Source: SCUN01 sp046598935
GTDB taxonomy: Bacteria > Acidobacteriota > Vicinamibacteria > Vicinamibacterales > SCN-69-37
NCBI GenBank assembly: GCA_046598935.1
Contig: JBKJHW010000033.1
Coordinates: 1-43,367, forward strand
DNA: 43,367 nt
Reading direction: 5' to 3'
Below the pieces are notes generated by a model, which saw only the letters and a program-made list of their open reading frames with translations, was not told the origin of the DNA and did no database searches. Made by a program: the position numbers and the translations under genes. Below are positions 7,715 through 17,339 of the stretch, piece after piece (positions within the stretch are counted from its first letter, which is position 1; each line of letters starts with the position of its first letter).

Positions 7715-8997
7715 GGCGGGGCCTTCCCACGGACGGCTCGTCGGCTCGTGAAATCAGGATGCGCAAGTCGGCGCCCGCTGCGCGCAGCAAGTCGCCCGGC
7801 GCGTCGCCGGCGCCGTGGTGGCATCAAACGTTGTTGTGGGCGCTGCTCCTGGCGTCGCTGCCGTTGGTGAATCTCAAGGCGCCTCCGGAACCAGAAAACA
7901 TTGGCGTGACGATGATGTTGTCGCCATTCGTGCTCGCTGCTGACGCCGGCGTGAGCGTCGCGCGATCGCGCGGGTCGCAGCGACCCGAGGGTGGGTCTTC
8001 ATGGCCGCGCACATGGGCGCACGCATTCGGAACGGCGGTCTACGCCTTTTTCGGCTTGTGGCTGTCGTACCGGCTGGCGCTGCGTTTCGCGGGATCAGCG
8101 GCGGCGCTTCTCGCCACGGTCGCGATCTGGCTCGCCTCGTCGCTGCCGGTTTACCTGTACGCGTTGCCGTCGGAGTCTCTGCCCGCGGCGATGTTCCTTG
8201 CCGCCCTTGTGCTGACCATATGGCTTTCTGTTCGAGGCGGCGGCAGCGCCCGGTGGCGATGGTTGGTCTTTGGCTTGGCGGGCGGGCTCGCAACTGTGGC
8301 GTCGCCGTTTTGCGCCGCGTTGCTGGTTGTGGGATTCATTGAGAGCGTGGCGCAGATGGCGCGTCCCCGCGGTTTCGTTCCAGCGCTGATCAACGGCCTC
8401 GTTTTTCTTGTGGGCGTCGCCGCAATCATTGGCCCTGCCGTTCTGCTCACGAGCCAGACCGTTCCGTTGTTTCGCTGGGCCACTCCCGGGATCTGGGCCG
8501 AGACATTCTCGACGACTCACGGGGCCTTCGTGTGGACGCCGATTCTTTTGCTCGCCGTGTTCGGCCTGACCGTCGCACTTCGGCGGCAGCCTGCGCGTGG
8601 TTTGGTCTTGATCGTGGCGGGCGCCTTGTTCGTCTATCTCGTCGCGGCGACTGAATACCCGGGCACGGATGAAGTGGCCTACGGAAACCGGTATCTCGTT
8701 CCTCTCGTGCCAATCTTTGTGTGCGGGCTCGCGGCCTTGATCGACGCTCTCGTGGGCCACCGTAGCCGTCTCGCCTGGACCTCGGCCATTTCAGTTGCAG
8801 CGCTGATGATTCTCTGGAATCTTGGCTTGATGCTGCAGTGGGGCACTGGAATCATCCCCAATGACCGTCCGCTCGACATTCGCCGGGCGGCGGCCAATCA
8901 GTTGTCGGTGGTCCCGCACGCGGCGAAGGAATTTGTGGTTCGATACACCAATGATCGGAACGGCCCCATGGGCAACGTCGAGGGCGGCGCGCGGTGA
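7711..8997 (+). CDS. Polytopic membrane protein, possible GT39/PMT-like glycosyltransferase
   Basis: A 428-residue protein. I chose GTG 7711 because it forms a GTGA overlap with the flippase stop, the pattern used through this locus; ATG 7759 is an alternative. About ten hydrophobic segments are visible, with short loops. Near the C-terminus the string GTDEVAYGNRYLVPLVPIF resembles the late region of membrane glycosyltransferases that use lipid-phosphate sugars. The N-terminal Asp-Glu or Asp-Asp motif of true PMT enzymes is not obvious, and the chain is shorter than usual. It sits between Wzx and a Wzy-like gene, so a periplasmic sugar-addition or polymerisation role is plausible but unproven. 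Confidence 0.55.
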   Translation: MRRGLPTDGSSAREIRMRKSAPAARSKSPGASPAPWWHQTLLWALLLASLPLVNLKAPPEPENIGVTMMLSPFVLAADAGVSVARSRGSQRPEGGSSWPRTWAHAFGTAVYAFFGLWLSYRLALRFAGSAAALLATVAIWLASSLPVYLYALPSESLPAAMFLAALVLTIWLSVRGGGSARWRWLVFGLAGGLATVASPFCAALLVVGFIESVAQMARPRGFVPALINGLVFLVGVAAIIGPAVLLTSQTVPLFRWATPGIWAETFSTTHGAFVWTPILLLAVFGLTVALRRQPARGLVLIVAGALFVYLVAATEYPGTDEVAYGNRYLVPLVPIFVCGLAALIDALVGHRSRLAWTSAISVAALMILWNLGLMLQWGTGIIPNDRPLDIRRAAANQLSVVPHAAKEFVVRYTNDRNGPMGNVEGGAR

Positions 8998-10313
8998 GTA
9001 ACCTCCGCACCCTGTCGTATTTGATCTTCATCTATACCTGCATCGAGGGGCTGGTCGTCAACATCCTTTACCCAAGCACGCTGCCGTTCATCTTCAAAGA
9101 CGTTGCGATCATCGCGGCCTACCTCGTGCTGCTGATGAACGACACCGGAACAGGCTCGGGCTCGCTGAGAAAAGTCACACCGGCCATCGTGGCGTTTTCC
9201 CTTCTCACGCTGCTGTTTCTCGTTATGCCGTCTCCGATCTCCACATTCGGCATGCTTGTCGCCGTCAAGCAGCGGCTGCTCTACATCCCGCTCGTCTACA
9301 TCGGCTATCACTTCCTGCGCGACGAGCGCGATTATTTCGGACTGATGCGGGTGATCGCGATCACCGCGATCCCTGTCAGTCTCTTCGGCGTCTACCTGTA
9401 CTTCACAGGCCCGAGCGGCCTGACGTCGATCGGCGCCAAGTACTCGGCCATCATCGGTTCCACTGCCGGCTCGCACGGCATCGCCTTCTGGCGCGTGCCG
9501 TCGACATTCAATTCACCCGGGCAGTTCGGCTGCTTCCTGCTCGCCAACGGCGCGGCGATGCTGGGGGTGCTCTTCGGCGTCGGTGCCAGCGGGAGACTCC
9601 GGACGATCACGATGATCGCGATGGTTGTCGTACTCGTCGCGCTCATGGTGTCGGGCTCTCGCACCCCGCTTTTGATGTTGGTCGCGGTCGCCGCGTTGCT
9701 CCTCATCATGACCGGGCGCCTCGGGGGCATCGGCATGGCTGCCGCGGGCGGCTATGTGATTTTTGCCGTGGCGTTCTCGTACTTCGGCGGCGGCATCGAA
9801 GATCGAGTTGGTTCGATTGCCTCCTGGGAACACGTCGAGCGGTTCAAAACGACGTACTTCGGCCAGCTGTTCCTCCAGTTCCTCGGGCAGTCGCCGATGG
9901 GCTTCGGTCTCGGCCGCGCGACGATTGGCGCGCGCCACTTCACCCAGTGGCAGAACGTCATGCTGGTCGAGAGCTACTTCGGCATCATCGCCGCCGAGAT
10001 GGGGATACTCGGCCTCGCCGTATTTAGCTGGATGATCACCGCGGTCGTCAGATTGCTTATCAAGATGCGCAAGGCGATGGGGTCGTCCCCCCTCTATGTG
10101 AACTGGCTCTCTCTGGTGCTGCTCTTACTCCTCCTGATCGCCTTGCTGCCGGTCGGAACGCCAATCGATTCGACCCCCGGCAACTTGTACTTCTGGTTCT
10201 TCCTCGGCATGGTCGTGAAGATGTACGACATCCGCGCCGCCATCACGCCCGCCAGGATGGCGGCGTCCGAGGCGAATTCCGTCGCGGCGCCTGGGTATCT
10301 GGGTTTTCGATGA
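8994..10313 (+). CDS. O-antigen ligase/polymerase-like membrane protein (Wzy candidate)
   Basis: A 439-residue polytopic protein starting at GTG 8994, overlapping the previous stop by four bases. It has about 11-12 membrane segments with a large periplasmic loop near residues 260-325, followed by LVESYFGIIAAEMGILGLAVF. That segment corresponds to the conserved H/E-x-x-x-(L/Y)-x6-E-x-G-x-x-G region of the O-antigen ligase/Wzy superfamily. GSRTPLLMLVAVAALLL is also typical. It probably polymerises repeat units in the periplasm. A second member of this superfamily is encoded at 21769-23130, so polymerase and ligase roles cannot be divided between them from sequence alone. Confidence 0.75.
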   Translation: MSNLRTLSYLIFIYTCIEGLVVNILYPSTLPFIFKDVAIIAAYLVLLMNDTGTGSGSLRKVTPAIVAFSLLTLLFLVMPSPISTFGMLVAVKQRLLYIPLVYIGYHFLRDERDYFGLMRVIAITAIPVSLFGVYLYFTGPSGLTSIGAKYSAIIGSTAGSHGIAFWRVPSTFNSPGQFGCFLLANGAAMLGVLFGVGASGRLRTITMIAMVVVLVALMVSGSRTPLLMLVAVAALLLIMTGRLGGIGMAAAGGYVIFAVAFSYFGGGIEDRVGSIASWEHVERFKTTYFGQLFLQFLGQSPMGFGLGRATIGARHFTQWQNVMLVESYFGIIAAEMGILGLAVFSWMITAVVRLLIKMRKAMGSSPLYVNWLSLVLLLLLLIALLPVGTPIDSTPGNLYFWFFLGMVVKMYDIRAAITPARMAASEANSVAAPGYLGFR

Positions 10314-11431
10314 GCGCCGGCGCCGAAACACGGCGCGTTGCGCTTGTGACCTCAGCGGGCGAGGCCGGCGGCGCCGAACGCGTCATGGAGACGCTGGCTG
10401 CGAACTTCGACCGGAACGCCGTGACGCCAGTGATGGCGGCTCCGGAAGACGGCCAGCTGTTGCAGCGCTGGCACGACCGCGGGTTCGAAACGTGCCCCCT
10501 TCCCGCCTTTGGGCGGCTGCGCCGGGTCGATCGCGGCGCAAGAGTCGTCGCAGAAATTGCGCGGCGCATCCAGCGCGACGAGATCCACATCGTGCACGCG
10601 CACGGCGTCGCCGCCCACATCCACGCGGGGCTCGCGGCCAGGCGCGCGGCTCGACCGGCGATTTATCACGCGCACGATCTCTTTGAATCAGATTGGTCAG
10701 CCGACGGCGCGCTGCAGCGGCTCGCGCTGCGCGTACCCGCCGACCGCGTGATCGCTGTCTCCGCAACCGTCGCCGCGTCACTCTATGGGCGAGTTGCGCC
10801 AGGGAAACTGGAGACAATCCTCAACGGCGTCTCCGAGGATGTCGTCGCGGCCGCACAGGCGCCCTCGGGTCCGCTCGTCGTGTGGTGCGGCCGCCTGCAA
10901 CACTGGAAGGGGCCGCACCATTTCATCGCGGCCGCCCGCGAGGTGCGCGGCTCGCGCCCCGACGCGCGATTCGCGATCGTCGGCGGAACGCTGTTTGGCC
11001 TCGAGCCTGACTACCGCGATCTGCTCGAGCGCCAGGTGTCTGACGCGGGCCTCGAAGGCATCGTCGAATTTGTCGGGCAGGTCGACGATGCGCGTCCGTG
11101 GCTGCGCGCCGCCGACGTTCTCGTGCATTGTTCGGAACGCCCCGAGCCGTTCGGGCTCGTCATGGCTGAAGCGATGATGCAGGAACGCGCTGTCGTGGCG
11201 TTCCGCCAGGGCGGCGCGGCCGAGATCGTTGTGGACGGCGAAACCGGCCGGCTCGTTGCGCCGAGAGACGCCGCGGCGTTGGCCCGGGCCGTCGTCGATT
11301 TACTCGCCGATCCAGCGCGGCAGCGAGAGCTTGGCCTGTCGGGGCGGAGGCGTGCGCAGCGGTATTTCGCGGCTGCCGGCATGGCCGCGGCTGTCACCGC
11401 CGTGTACGATGCGATATCCCGCGAGCCATGA
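10310..11431 (+). CDS. Glycosyltransferase family 4
   Basis: A 373-residue GT-B glycosyltransferase starting with ATGA overlap at 10310. The N-terminus reads RRVALVTSAGEAGGAERVMETLA, the glycine-rich acceptor-side loop followed by the GGAE motif common in GT4. The donor domain has VVWCGRLQHWKGPHHFI, then SERPEPFGLVMAEAMM (E-x7-E) and GGAAEIVVDGETGRLV. It is expected to add a sugar to the growing lipid-linked unit at the cytoplasmic membrane. It lies between the Wzy-like gene and an acyltransferase, with four-base overlaps on both sides. Specificity is unknown. Confidence 0.86.
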   Translation: MSAGAETRRVALVTSAGEAGGAERVMETLAANFDRNAVTPVMAAPEDGQLLQRWHDRGFETCPLPAFGRLRRVDRGARVVAEIARRIQRDEIHIVHAHGVAAHIHAGLAARRAARPAIYHAHDLFESDWSADGALQRLALRVPADRVIAVSATVAASLYGRVAPGKLETILNGVSEDVVAAAQAPSGPLVVWCGRLQHWKGPHHFIAAAREVRGSRPDARFAIVGGTLFGLEPDYRDLLERQVSDAGLEGIVEFVGQVDDARPWLRAADVLVHCSERPEPFGLVMAEAMMQERAVVAFRQGGAAEIVVDGETGRLVAPRDAAALARAVVDLLADPARQRELGLSGRRRAQRYFAAAGMAAAVTAVYDAISREP

Positions 11432-12147
11432 GTGATCTGAAGGAGCGTATCTATCGAAGGGCCGTTGGCCGCGACGTCCGCCTGCGCGGCCCACTGATGG
11501 TCTCGTGGACCGAGTTGCTCAGCTATCTCTGGCGGCGCGGCGGCTCGTCACGCCTGCGCGGGGCATTCCGCAGCTGGACGCTCGGCTCGTGCGGCGGCCG
11601 TTTCCTCATAGGCGCGCGAGTCCGCCTGCTGTTTCCGCGCCACATCCATGCCGGACGGAACGTCCTGATCGGCGATGACAGTTACGTCAGCGGTTTTTCC
11701 ACCGCCGGCGTGCGACTCGCCGACAACGTGCGCATTCGCGAAGGCGCATGGATCCAGGCGACCAGTTCGCTCGACGAGCCCGGCGTCGGGCTGACGATCG
11801 GCGAAGGAACCTATGTCGGCCCGCGCGCGGTCTTCGGCGCCGGCGGCGGCATCACGATCGGCCGCCACGTCCTCTTTGGGTCCTCCGTTCATCTGCTCGC
11901 GGAAAACCACGAGTTTCGGGATCCGAATGCGCCGATTCACTCGCAAGGCGTCACGCGCGCCGGCATCACGATCGGCGACGACGCGTGGATTGGTGACGGC
12001 GCGATTGTGCTCGACGGCGTCACGGTCGGAAAGGGCGCCGTCGTCGGTGCCGGAAGCATCGTGACGCGCAGCGTTCCGGACGGGGCGGTTGTGGCGGGCA
12101 ATCCGGCGCGCCAGATCCGGCAACGGTTTGAGGCGCCCATCGAGTGA
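11428..12147 (+). CDS. Hexapeptide-repeat (left-handed beta-helix) acyltransferase
   Basis: A 239-residue protein with ATGA start overlap at 11428. From about residue 65 it is built from isoleucine-patch hexapeptide repeats: ITIGRHVLFGSSVHLL, then ENHEFRDPNAPIHSQGV, then GITIGDDAWIGDGAIVLDGV and VVGAGSIVTRSVPDGAVVAGNPARQIR. The last string is the standard end of the maltose/galactoside acetyltransferase-like family; the histidine in the ENHEF region corresponds to the usual catalytic position. It probably O- or N-acetylates a sugar of the polysaccharide using acetyl-CoA. The N-terminal 60 residues are basic and not recognised. Confidence 0.85.
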   Translation: MSDLKERIYRRAVGRDVRLRGPLMVSWTELLSYLWRRGGSSRLRGAFRSWTLGSCGGRFLIGARVRLLFPRHIHAGRNVLIGDDSYVSGFSTAGVRLADNVRIREGAWIQATSSLDEPGVGLTIGEGTYVGPRAVFGAGGGITIGRHVLFGSSVHLLAENHEFRDPNAPIHSQGVTRAGITIGDDAWIGDGAIVLDGVTVGKGAVVGAGSIVTRSVPDGAVVAGNPARQIRQRFEAPIE

Positions 12148-13211
12148 AGGTCACACTCTTTCGCCCGTTCCCGGATCAGTACCGATTCAGCATGGCTAAG
12201 TACGCCGAGGAACTTCATCGGCGAGTCGGCCAGTACATGAAGTCGGGCGAGTCGATCGAGCTGCAGGGTTTTCCGTCGCCGCGGCTTGAGGGGCTCGGCC
12301 GGTACTGGGATCAGTATCGGCGCTACGGTCAACACGCGGCCGCTCACGCCGGCGATGTCAATCACGTCGTGGACCACGGCTTCGGGCATCTGACGAACCA
12401 ACTGCCGCCCGGCCGCACGATTGTCACGTTTCATGACGCGGTCGTTACGAAAATTCCGGGCGTCCGGTGGACGACAAAGGCGTCGCTCAAGCACAGCATC
12501 CGGGCAATGCGCCGGGCCGCCGCGATCGTGTGCGACAGCGAAGACGGCAAAAAGGATCTGCTCGAGCTGGCGCAATTTCCTGAAGACACAGTGCGCGTGA
12601 TCCCCATCGGCATCGACGAGTCGTTCCGTCCGCCGGCCGACCGCGCCGCCGTACGCCGCAAGCTCAGCCTGAACGGGAACGTCGTGCTGATGGTCGGGCA
12701 CACGCAGGGCTACATGAACGTCGGCCGGATGCTGCGCGCCGTCGCGACGGTGATCGCGCGGCATGGCGTTGACGTCACGCTCGTCAAGATCGGTCTCCCA
12801 TTCACTCAAGAACAGATGCGGATGATCACCGAGCTTGAGCTGAGCGACCGGATCGAGATCGTCGGCCGCGTGCCATTTGCCGAAGTGCCGTCGTATTTTC
12901 AGGCTGCCGACGTCCTGTTGTACGCGCCGCTGCTCGCCGGTTTCGGTTTACCGCCGCTCGAAGCGATGGCGTGCGGAACGCCTGTCGTCGCGTCCAATCG
13001 CGGATCCATCCCAGAGATCTGCGGAGACGCCGCGGTGCTGACTGACGCCGAGGATGAAGGTGCGCTGGCCGTCGCCCTGGCCGACGTGCTGACGAATGCG
13101 CCGCGTCGGCGCCGTCTCGTTGACGCCGGCTTCGAGCGGGCCGCCAGATTCGAGTGGAGCACATCGGCGCGGCAGTTCCTCGAGCTCTACAGACTCGTAG
13201 GCCGTGCGTAA
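12144..13211 (+). CDS. Glycosyltransferase family 4 (mannosyltransferase-like)
   Basis: A 355-residue GT-B enzyme with GTGA start overlap at 12144. Visible landmarks are VDHGFGHL and TFHDAV in the acceptor domain, RAAAIVCDSEDGKKDLL at the domain junction, VIPIGIDESFRP, then LLAGFGLPPLEAMACGTPVVASNRGSIPEICG in the donor domain. GFGLPPLEAMACG is the E-x7-E-like signature of the WbaZ/mannosyltransferase branch of GT4, with the first Glu replaced by the G-F-G-L-P form common there. It transfers a sugar in repeat-unit assembly; donor unknown. It overlaps the next transferase gene by eight bases. Confidence 0.85.
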   Translation: MKVTLFRPFPDQYRFSMAKYAEELHRRVGQYMKSGESIELQGFPSPRLEGLGRYWDQYRRYGQHAAAHAGDVNHVVDHGFGHLTNQLPPGRTIVTFHDAVVTKIPGVRWTTKASLKHSIRAMRRAAAIVCDSEDGKKDLLELAQFPEDTVRVIPIGIDESFRPPADRAAVRRKLSLNGNVVLMVGHTQGYMNVGRMLRAVATVIARHGVDVTLVKIGLPFTQEQMRMITELELSDRIEIVGRVPFAEVPSYFQAADVLLYAPLLAGFGLPPLEAMACGTPVVASNRGSIPEICGDAAVLTDAEDEGALAVALADVLTNAPRRRRLVDAGFERAARFEWSTSARQFLELYRLVGRA

Positions 13212-14298
13212 GATCGCGATTATCCAGCGATTCCTGCCGAGCCGGTCGCGTGGGGGGGTGGGACACTTCACACACGGCCTCGCAAACACCCTCGTGACGC
13301 GCGGCCATGCGGTCACCGTCTTCAGCCAGGATCCGGCCGCGCCGGGCGGCCTGTATTCCACGGTTCACGTGCCGGTCGCCGATTCCAGATTCGCGCCCAT
13401 CGCATTTCCGTTTGCTCTCCGAAAATGCGACTTCAGCGGGTTCGACGTCATTCATGCGCAAGGCGATGAGCAATGGCTCTCGCACAGGGGCTTTCCGCCG
13501 GTGGTGAGGACGCTGCACGGCAGCTCGCTTGCCGAGGCCTGGCACAACGGTGTTCGTGCGGGATCGCCAAAGCGGTTCGCGCTCCACTTTTATTTCTATG
13601 TGATGGAGTTCGTGGCTGATCTTCGCGCCACGCGCGTCGCGGGGGTGTCTTCCGGGACGGGCCGCCACTTTCTGAGAATGGATGCCGTGGTGCCGAATGG
13701 TGTGGATGTCGCGCGGTTTGCTGCCGCCGGCAGCGGCGCAGCCAAGAGCGCTGCGCCGTCCATTATTTTTATCGGCGAACTGCGCAGTCGAAAGCGCGGC
13801 ACGTTCATCGTGGATATTTTTCTTCGCGACGTTCGCGCCCGGCTGCCGAACGCAGAGCTCTGGCTCGTGAGCCCGGACCGCCCGGAACGCGCTGATGCGA
13901 CGCCGGCCAACGGAATTCATCACCTGGGCTCGCTCAGCGACGCTGATTTAGGGGCACGTCTTGCGGCTGCGTGGGTCATGTGCCTGCCGAGCGCTTACGA
14001 AGGATTCGGCCGCCCGTACGCCGAAGCCATGGCTGCCGGTACGGTCGCGGCGGCCACGCCGAATCCCGGCGCAGACGATGTGCTCGATGAAGGCCGCGCG
14101 GGGGTTCTGGCCACAAATGCGCAACTCGGCGAGGCGCTGGTCAGCGTGCTGACTGACGAAGGCGCGCGCGCGAGGTTCGTTGAGGCCGGGCGCGCGCGAG
14201 CCGGCCGTTACGACTGGGCCGTGGTCGCCGCGCAGTATGAAGCGCTATACGAGGAGGCTATTCAGGCCGCCCCGCGGCGCCGGCAGGCCGGCTCGTGA
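13204..14298 (+). CDS. Glycosyltransferase family 4
   Basis: A 364-residue GT-B enzyme starting at GTG 13204, inside the end of the preceding gene. The N-terminus has QRFLPSRSRGGVGHFTHGLA, typical of the acceptor-side loop. The donor domain includes IIFIGELRSRKRG and PSAYEGFGRPYAEAMAAGT (E-x7-E with the first Glu in YEGFG), then NPGADDVLDEGRAGVLA. It likely adds one sugar of the repeat unit at the cytoplasmic face. The four-base overlap with the next gene (14295-14298) points to coupled translation. Confidence 0.84.
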   Translation: MRKIAIIQRFLPSRSRGGVGHFTHGLANTLVTRGHAVTVFSQDPAAPGGLYSTVHVPVADSRFAPIAFPFALRKCDFSGFDVIHAQGDEQWLSHRGFPPVVRTLHGSSLAEAWHNGVRAGSPKRFALHFYFYVMEFVADLRATRVAGVSSGTGRHFLRMDAVVPNGVDVARFAAAGSGAAKSAAPSIIFIGELRSRKRGTFIVDIFLRDVRARLPNAELWLVSPDRPERADATPANGIHHLGSLSDADLGARLAAAWVMCLPSAYEGFGRPYAEAMAAGTVAAATPNPGADDVLDEGRAGVLATNAQLGEALVSVLTDEGARARFVEAGRARAGRYDWAVVAAQYEALYEEAIQAAPRRRQAGS

Positions 14299-15455
14299 CT
14301 AAAATTCTCTTCCTCCACATCATGTCTGAGATTGGCGGCTCGGATCTTTCGCTCGTCCGGCTTGTCGAAGGCCTCGACAAAACCCGGTACGCCGCGGTTG
14401 TTGCGCTGCCGGCTGACGGCCCGCAGGTTGCGAAACTGAAGGCTGCCGGCGCGCGCGTTGAGATCGTGCCGTCGATGCTGAAGCCGACATCGCGCCGCGG
14501 CATGGGCTATCGGGTGCGGTACGTACTGAATTTTCCTCGCGCTGTCCTGGCGATTGGCGCGCTGATTCGCCGGGAGAACGCGTCGATCGTCCACACGAAC
14601 ACCATCCATAATCTTTACGGCGTTCTGGCCGCGTGGCTGGGGCGGGTGCCGCACGTCTGGCATTTCCGCGAGATCGTGTGGCAGTCTGGAATGCTGCGCC
14701 GGCTGGAGCTCTGGATGGCTCGGCACCTCACCGCCCGCATCATCGTCACGTCCGATGCCGTCGCCGCGATGTACGGGCCCCGCGATCGATGGCCCGTTCA
14801 CCTCGTGAAAGTACCGAACGGCGTCGAGGCGGATCGCTACAGACCCGGCGACGGCGCGCGCGTACGCCGCGATCTTGACGTCGCGCCCGACCAGCCGCTT
14901 GTCGGGATCGTGTGCCGTCTGGATCCGTGGAAGGGCGTCGAGACGTTTCTTGAAGCGGCGGCGCAGGTCGCGCTCCGCGAGCCACGAACCGTATTTGCCG
15001 TCGTGGGCGGGCCGATCATCGGGCAGGAGTCGTACGAAGTCACGCTGCGCCGGAAGGCGCGTGATCTCGGGATTGCCGAGCGAGTGCGATTCACGTCATG
15101 GCGATACAAGCCGGAGGACATGCCGGACGTACATCGAGCGCTCGACATCCTGGTGCTCGCGTCTGTGGAACCGGAGCCGTTCGGGTTGGTTGTGCTGGAG
15201 GCGATGGCAACAGGCAAGCCCGTTATCGCGACCGCCCACGGCGGGCCGCTCGAGATCATCGAAGACGGCCGCAGCGGGGATTTGGTCCCGCCGGGCGATA
15301 CGGTTGCGATGGCCGATGCGATCGTCGGGCTCATTGAGGATCCCGCTCGTCGCGCCCGCGTGGGCGCTCTTGCCCGCGAGCGCGTGCTGGCGCACTACAC
15401 GGCCGAGCAGTACGTGGCCGGCGTGGACGCCATCTACCGGGAACTGGCGGGCTAG
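14295..15455 (+). CDS. Glycosyltransferase family 4
   Basis: A 386-residue GT-B enzyme starting at GTG 14295. The N-terminus reads KILFLHIMSEIGGSDLSLVRLV, followed by SIVHTNTIHNLYGVLAAWL and HVWHFREIVW in the acceptor domain. The donor domain has VGIVCRLDPWKGVETFLEAA, EPEPFGLVVLEAMATGKPV (E-x7-E) and GPLEIIEDGRSGDLVPPGD. It is the last of five GT4 genes here, all on one strand; a six-base gap separates it from the asparagine synthetase gene. Donor and acceptor cannot be predicted. Confidence 0.86.
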   Translation: MTKILFLHIMSEIGGSDLSLVRLVEGLDKTRYAAVVALPADGPQVAKLKAAGARVEIVPSMLKPTSRRGMGYRVRYVLNFPRAVLAIGALIRRENASIVHTNTIHNLYGVLAAWLGRVPHVWHFREIVWQSGMLRRLELWMARHLTARIIVTSDAVAAMYGPRDRWPVHLVKVPNGVEADRYRPGDGARVRRDLDVAPDQPLVGIVCRLDPWKGVETFLEAAAQVALREPRTVFAVVGGPIIGQESYEVTLRRKARDLGIAERVRFTSWRYKPEDMPDVHRALDILVLASVEPEPFGLVVLEAMATGKPVIATAHGGPLEIIEDGRSGDLVPPGDTVAMADAIVGLIEDPARRARVGALARERVLAHYTAEQYVAGVDAIYRELAG

Positions 15456-15461
15456 CCGGCG

Positions 15462-17318
15462 ATGTGCGGCATCGCAGGTTTCGTGGATTTTTCGCCGCTG
15501 GCGTACTCGGCGCAGGCCGGACGCCCGGGCGGCGACGGCGCAGACGTGCTCCGGCGCATGGACGATGCGCTCGCGCATCGCGGCCCCGATGGGCGCGGCA
15601 GCGCGCACTTCACCAGCGCGGGCGCTGAAGTCGGGCTGGCTCATCGCCGGCTCGCCATCATCGATCTCAGCGACGGTGGGCATCAGCCGATGGCCACGCC
15701 TGATCGCGCGTCGTGGATTACCTACAACGGCGAGATCTACAACTATCGCGCGCTCCGGGACGATCTTGTGTCAACCGGCACGCCGATCCGCACGGCTTCC
15801 GATTCCGAAGTTCTCCTCGCGCTGCTCGCGGCGCGCGATCTGTCCGCGCTGCCGATGCTGCGCGGCATGTTTGCATTTGCATGGTGGGACGAACGCGCGG
15901 CGCGCCTGGTGCTGGCGCGCGATCGGTTTGGCATAAAGCCGCTCGTGTTTGCCGAGACGCGTCCGGGGCGCTGGTGCTTTGCGTCTGATGCCGCCACCCT
16001 CGCCGCGGCGGGCGAGATTGCGCTGCGGCCCGATCCGACTGAGCGCGACGAGGTGATGGCGCGCGGCGCGGTGGCCGCCGACAAATCATTCTGGTCCGGT
16101 GTCCAGGCGGTCGCGCCAGGCGAAGCCGTGATCATTGACGCCAACGGCATCCGCCGCCATGCCTACTGGTCGCTCGAGGATGTTCTTCTGGCACCGCGGC
16201 AGGCGACGACGGTTGCACGCGCCGCCGAGACGTTGCGCGACGCGCTGACCTCGTCTGTGCGCGCGCACCTCGTCAGCGACGTGCCGGTCGGTCTCTTCCT
16301 CAGCGGCGGTCTCGACAGCGCGGCGATTCTCGCGACCGTGCGCAACGTTGCTGCCGGGGGCGCCGGGCCGATCCGAACCTTTACGGTCACGATGGGCGAC
16401 CAGGCGCTCGACGAAGCCGACGCGGCCCGTCAGGCCGCGCTCCAGTTCGGCGGTGATCACACCGAGCTCCGCGTGGGCGATCTCGATCTGGACACCACGC
16501 TCGACGAGTTTTTTGCGGCGATGAAAGAACCGACCGCCGACGGGCTCAACACGTTCGTTGTTGCCCGCGCGGCCCGGCAAGCCGGTGTCCGCGTGGCGAT
16601 GTCCGGCATTGGCGGCGACGAATTGCTCGGCGGCTACCAGAGCTTCAGCCGCGTGCCGCAGCTGTCTGCGATCCTGCGCGGCGTGAGTCCGATCGGGCGC
16701 GCCGGCCTGGGCGGCGCCGCGGCGATGCTGCCGGGCCGGCACGGCGACAAGATTCGCGCGCTCGCCGGTGGATCGCCCGATGTCGCCAGCGTGTGGTGGA
16801 ACTATCGGGCGGTCACGCCGCGGCGCGACGGCCGCGCCGTCCCGCTGCCCGCGATGCCCGCCGCGGCCAGGCATGCGTCGCCGTTTGCGGTCGTGCGCTA
16901 TCTCGAATACCGGGAGTTTCTGGAGCGCCAGTTGTTGCGCGATGCTGACGCATTCACGATGGCGTTCGCGCTCGAACTCCGTACTCCGCTCGTCGATCAC
17001 GACGTCGTCGAAGCCATGGCCGCCGTAGGGGAGTGGCCGCGCGGCGGCGCGCAGTCATTCAAGTCGGCGCTGTTTCGCGCGCTCCCGGAATTGACCCGGC
17101 CGGGCGCTGCGCTCGAGCGCAAGCAGGGATTCGTGCTACCGATGAGCCGATGGATGCGCGAAGCGCTTGAACCGCAGGTCCCGTCACGATGGCGCGATCT
17201 GAAACCGCGCCTGGAGGCGCACGGGCATCGCGACCTTATCGCACGCTTCCTCGCCGGCCGCATTCACTGGTCACGGTTGTGGACGCCGTACGTCCTTGCA
17301 CGCGCGACGGCGCGCTAG
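15462..17318 (+). CDS. asnB: Asparagine synthase (glutamine-hydrolysing)
   Basis: A 618-residue protein beginning MCGIAGFVDF: Cys2 is the catalytic nucleophile of the class II glutamine amidotransferase domain, supported by LAHRGPDGRG and AHRRLAIIDLSDGGHQPM. The synthetase domain has the PP-loop FLSGGLDSAAIL near residue 280 and SGIGGDELLGGY near 381. It makes asparagine, or amidates an acidic sugar or peptide, from glutamine and ATP. AsnB homologues are common in exopolysaccharide loci, where they may amidate uronic acids; that role is inferred. It contrasts with the homologue at 26593-28389, which lacks Cys2. The chain length is normal for the family. Confidence 0.88.
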   Translation: MCGIAGFVDFSPLAYSAQAGRPGGDGADVLRRMDDALAHRGPDGRGSAHFTSAGAEVGLAHRRLAIIDLSDGGHQPMATPDRASWITYNGEIYNYRALRDDLVSTGTPIRTASDSEVLLALLAARDLSALPMLRGMFAFAWWDERAARLVLARDRFGIKPLVFAETRPGRWCFASDAATLAAAGEIALRPDPTERDEVMARGAVAADKSFWSGVQAVAPGEAVIIDANGIRRHAYWSLEDVLLAPRQATTVARAAETLRDALTSSVRAHLVSDVPVGLFLSGGLDSAAILATVRNVAAGGAGPIRTFTVTMGDQALDEADAARQAALQFGGDHTELRVGDLDLDTTLDEFFAAMKEPTADGLNTFVVARAARQAGVRVAMSGIGGDELLGGYQSFSRVPQLSAILRGVSPIGRAGLGGAAAMLPGRHGDKIRALAGGSPDVASVWWNYRAVTPRRDGRAVPLPAMPAAARHASPFAVVRYLEYREFLERQLLRDADAFTMAFALELRTPLVDHDVVEAMAAVGEWPRGGAQSFKSALFRALPELTRPGAALERKQGFVLPMSRWMREALEPQVPSRWRDLKPRLEAHGHRDLIARFLAGRIHWSRLWTPYVLARATAR

Positions 17319-17339
17319 CCGGAGAATGAACATCCGCTA

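Noticed and set aside
14875..15936. 353-codon plus-strand frame across the end of a GT4 gene and the start of asnB
   Set aside because: It runs in another frame through two real genes and reads as Arg/Ser/Trp-rich noise.
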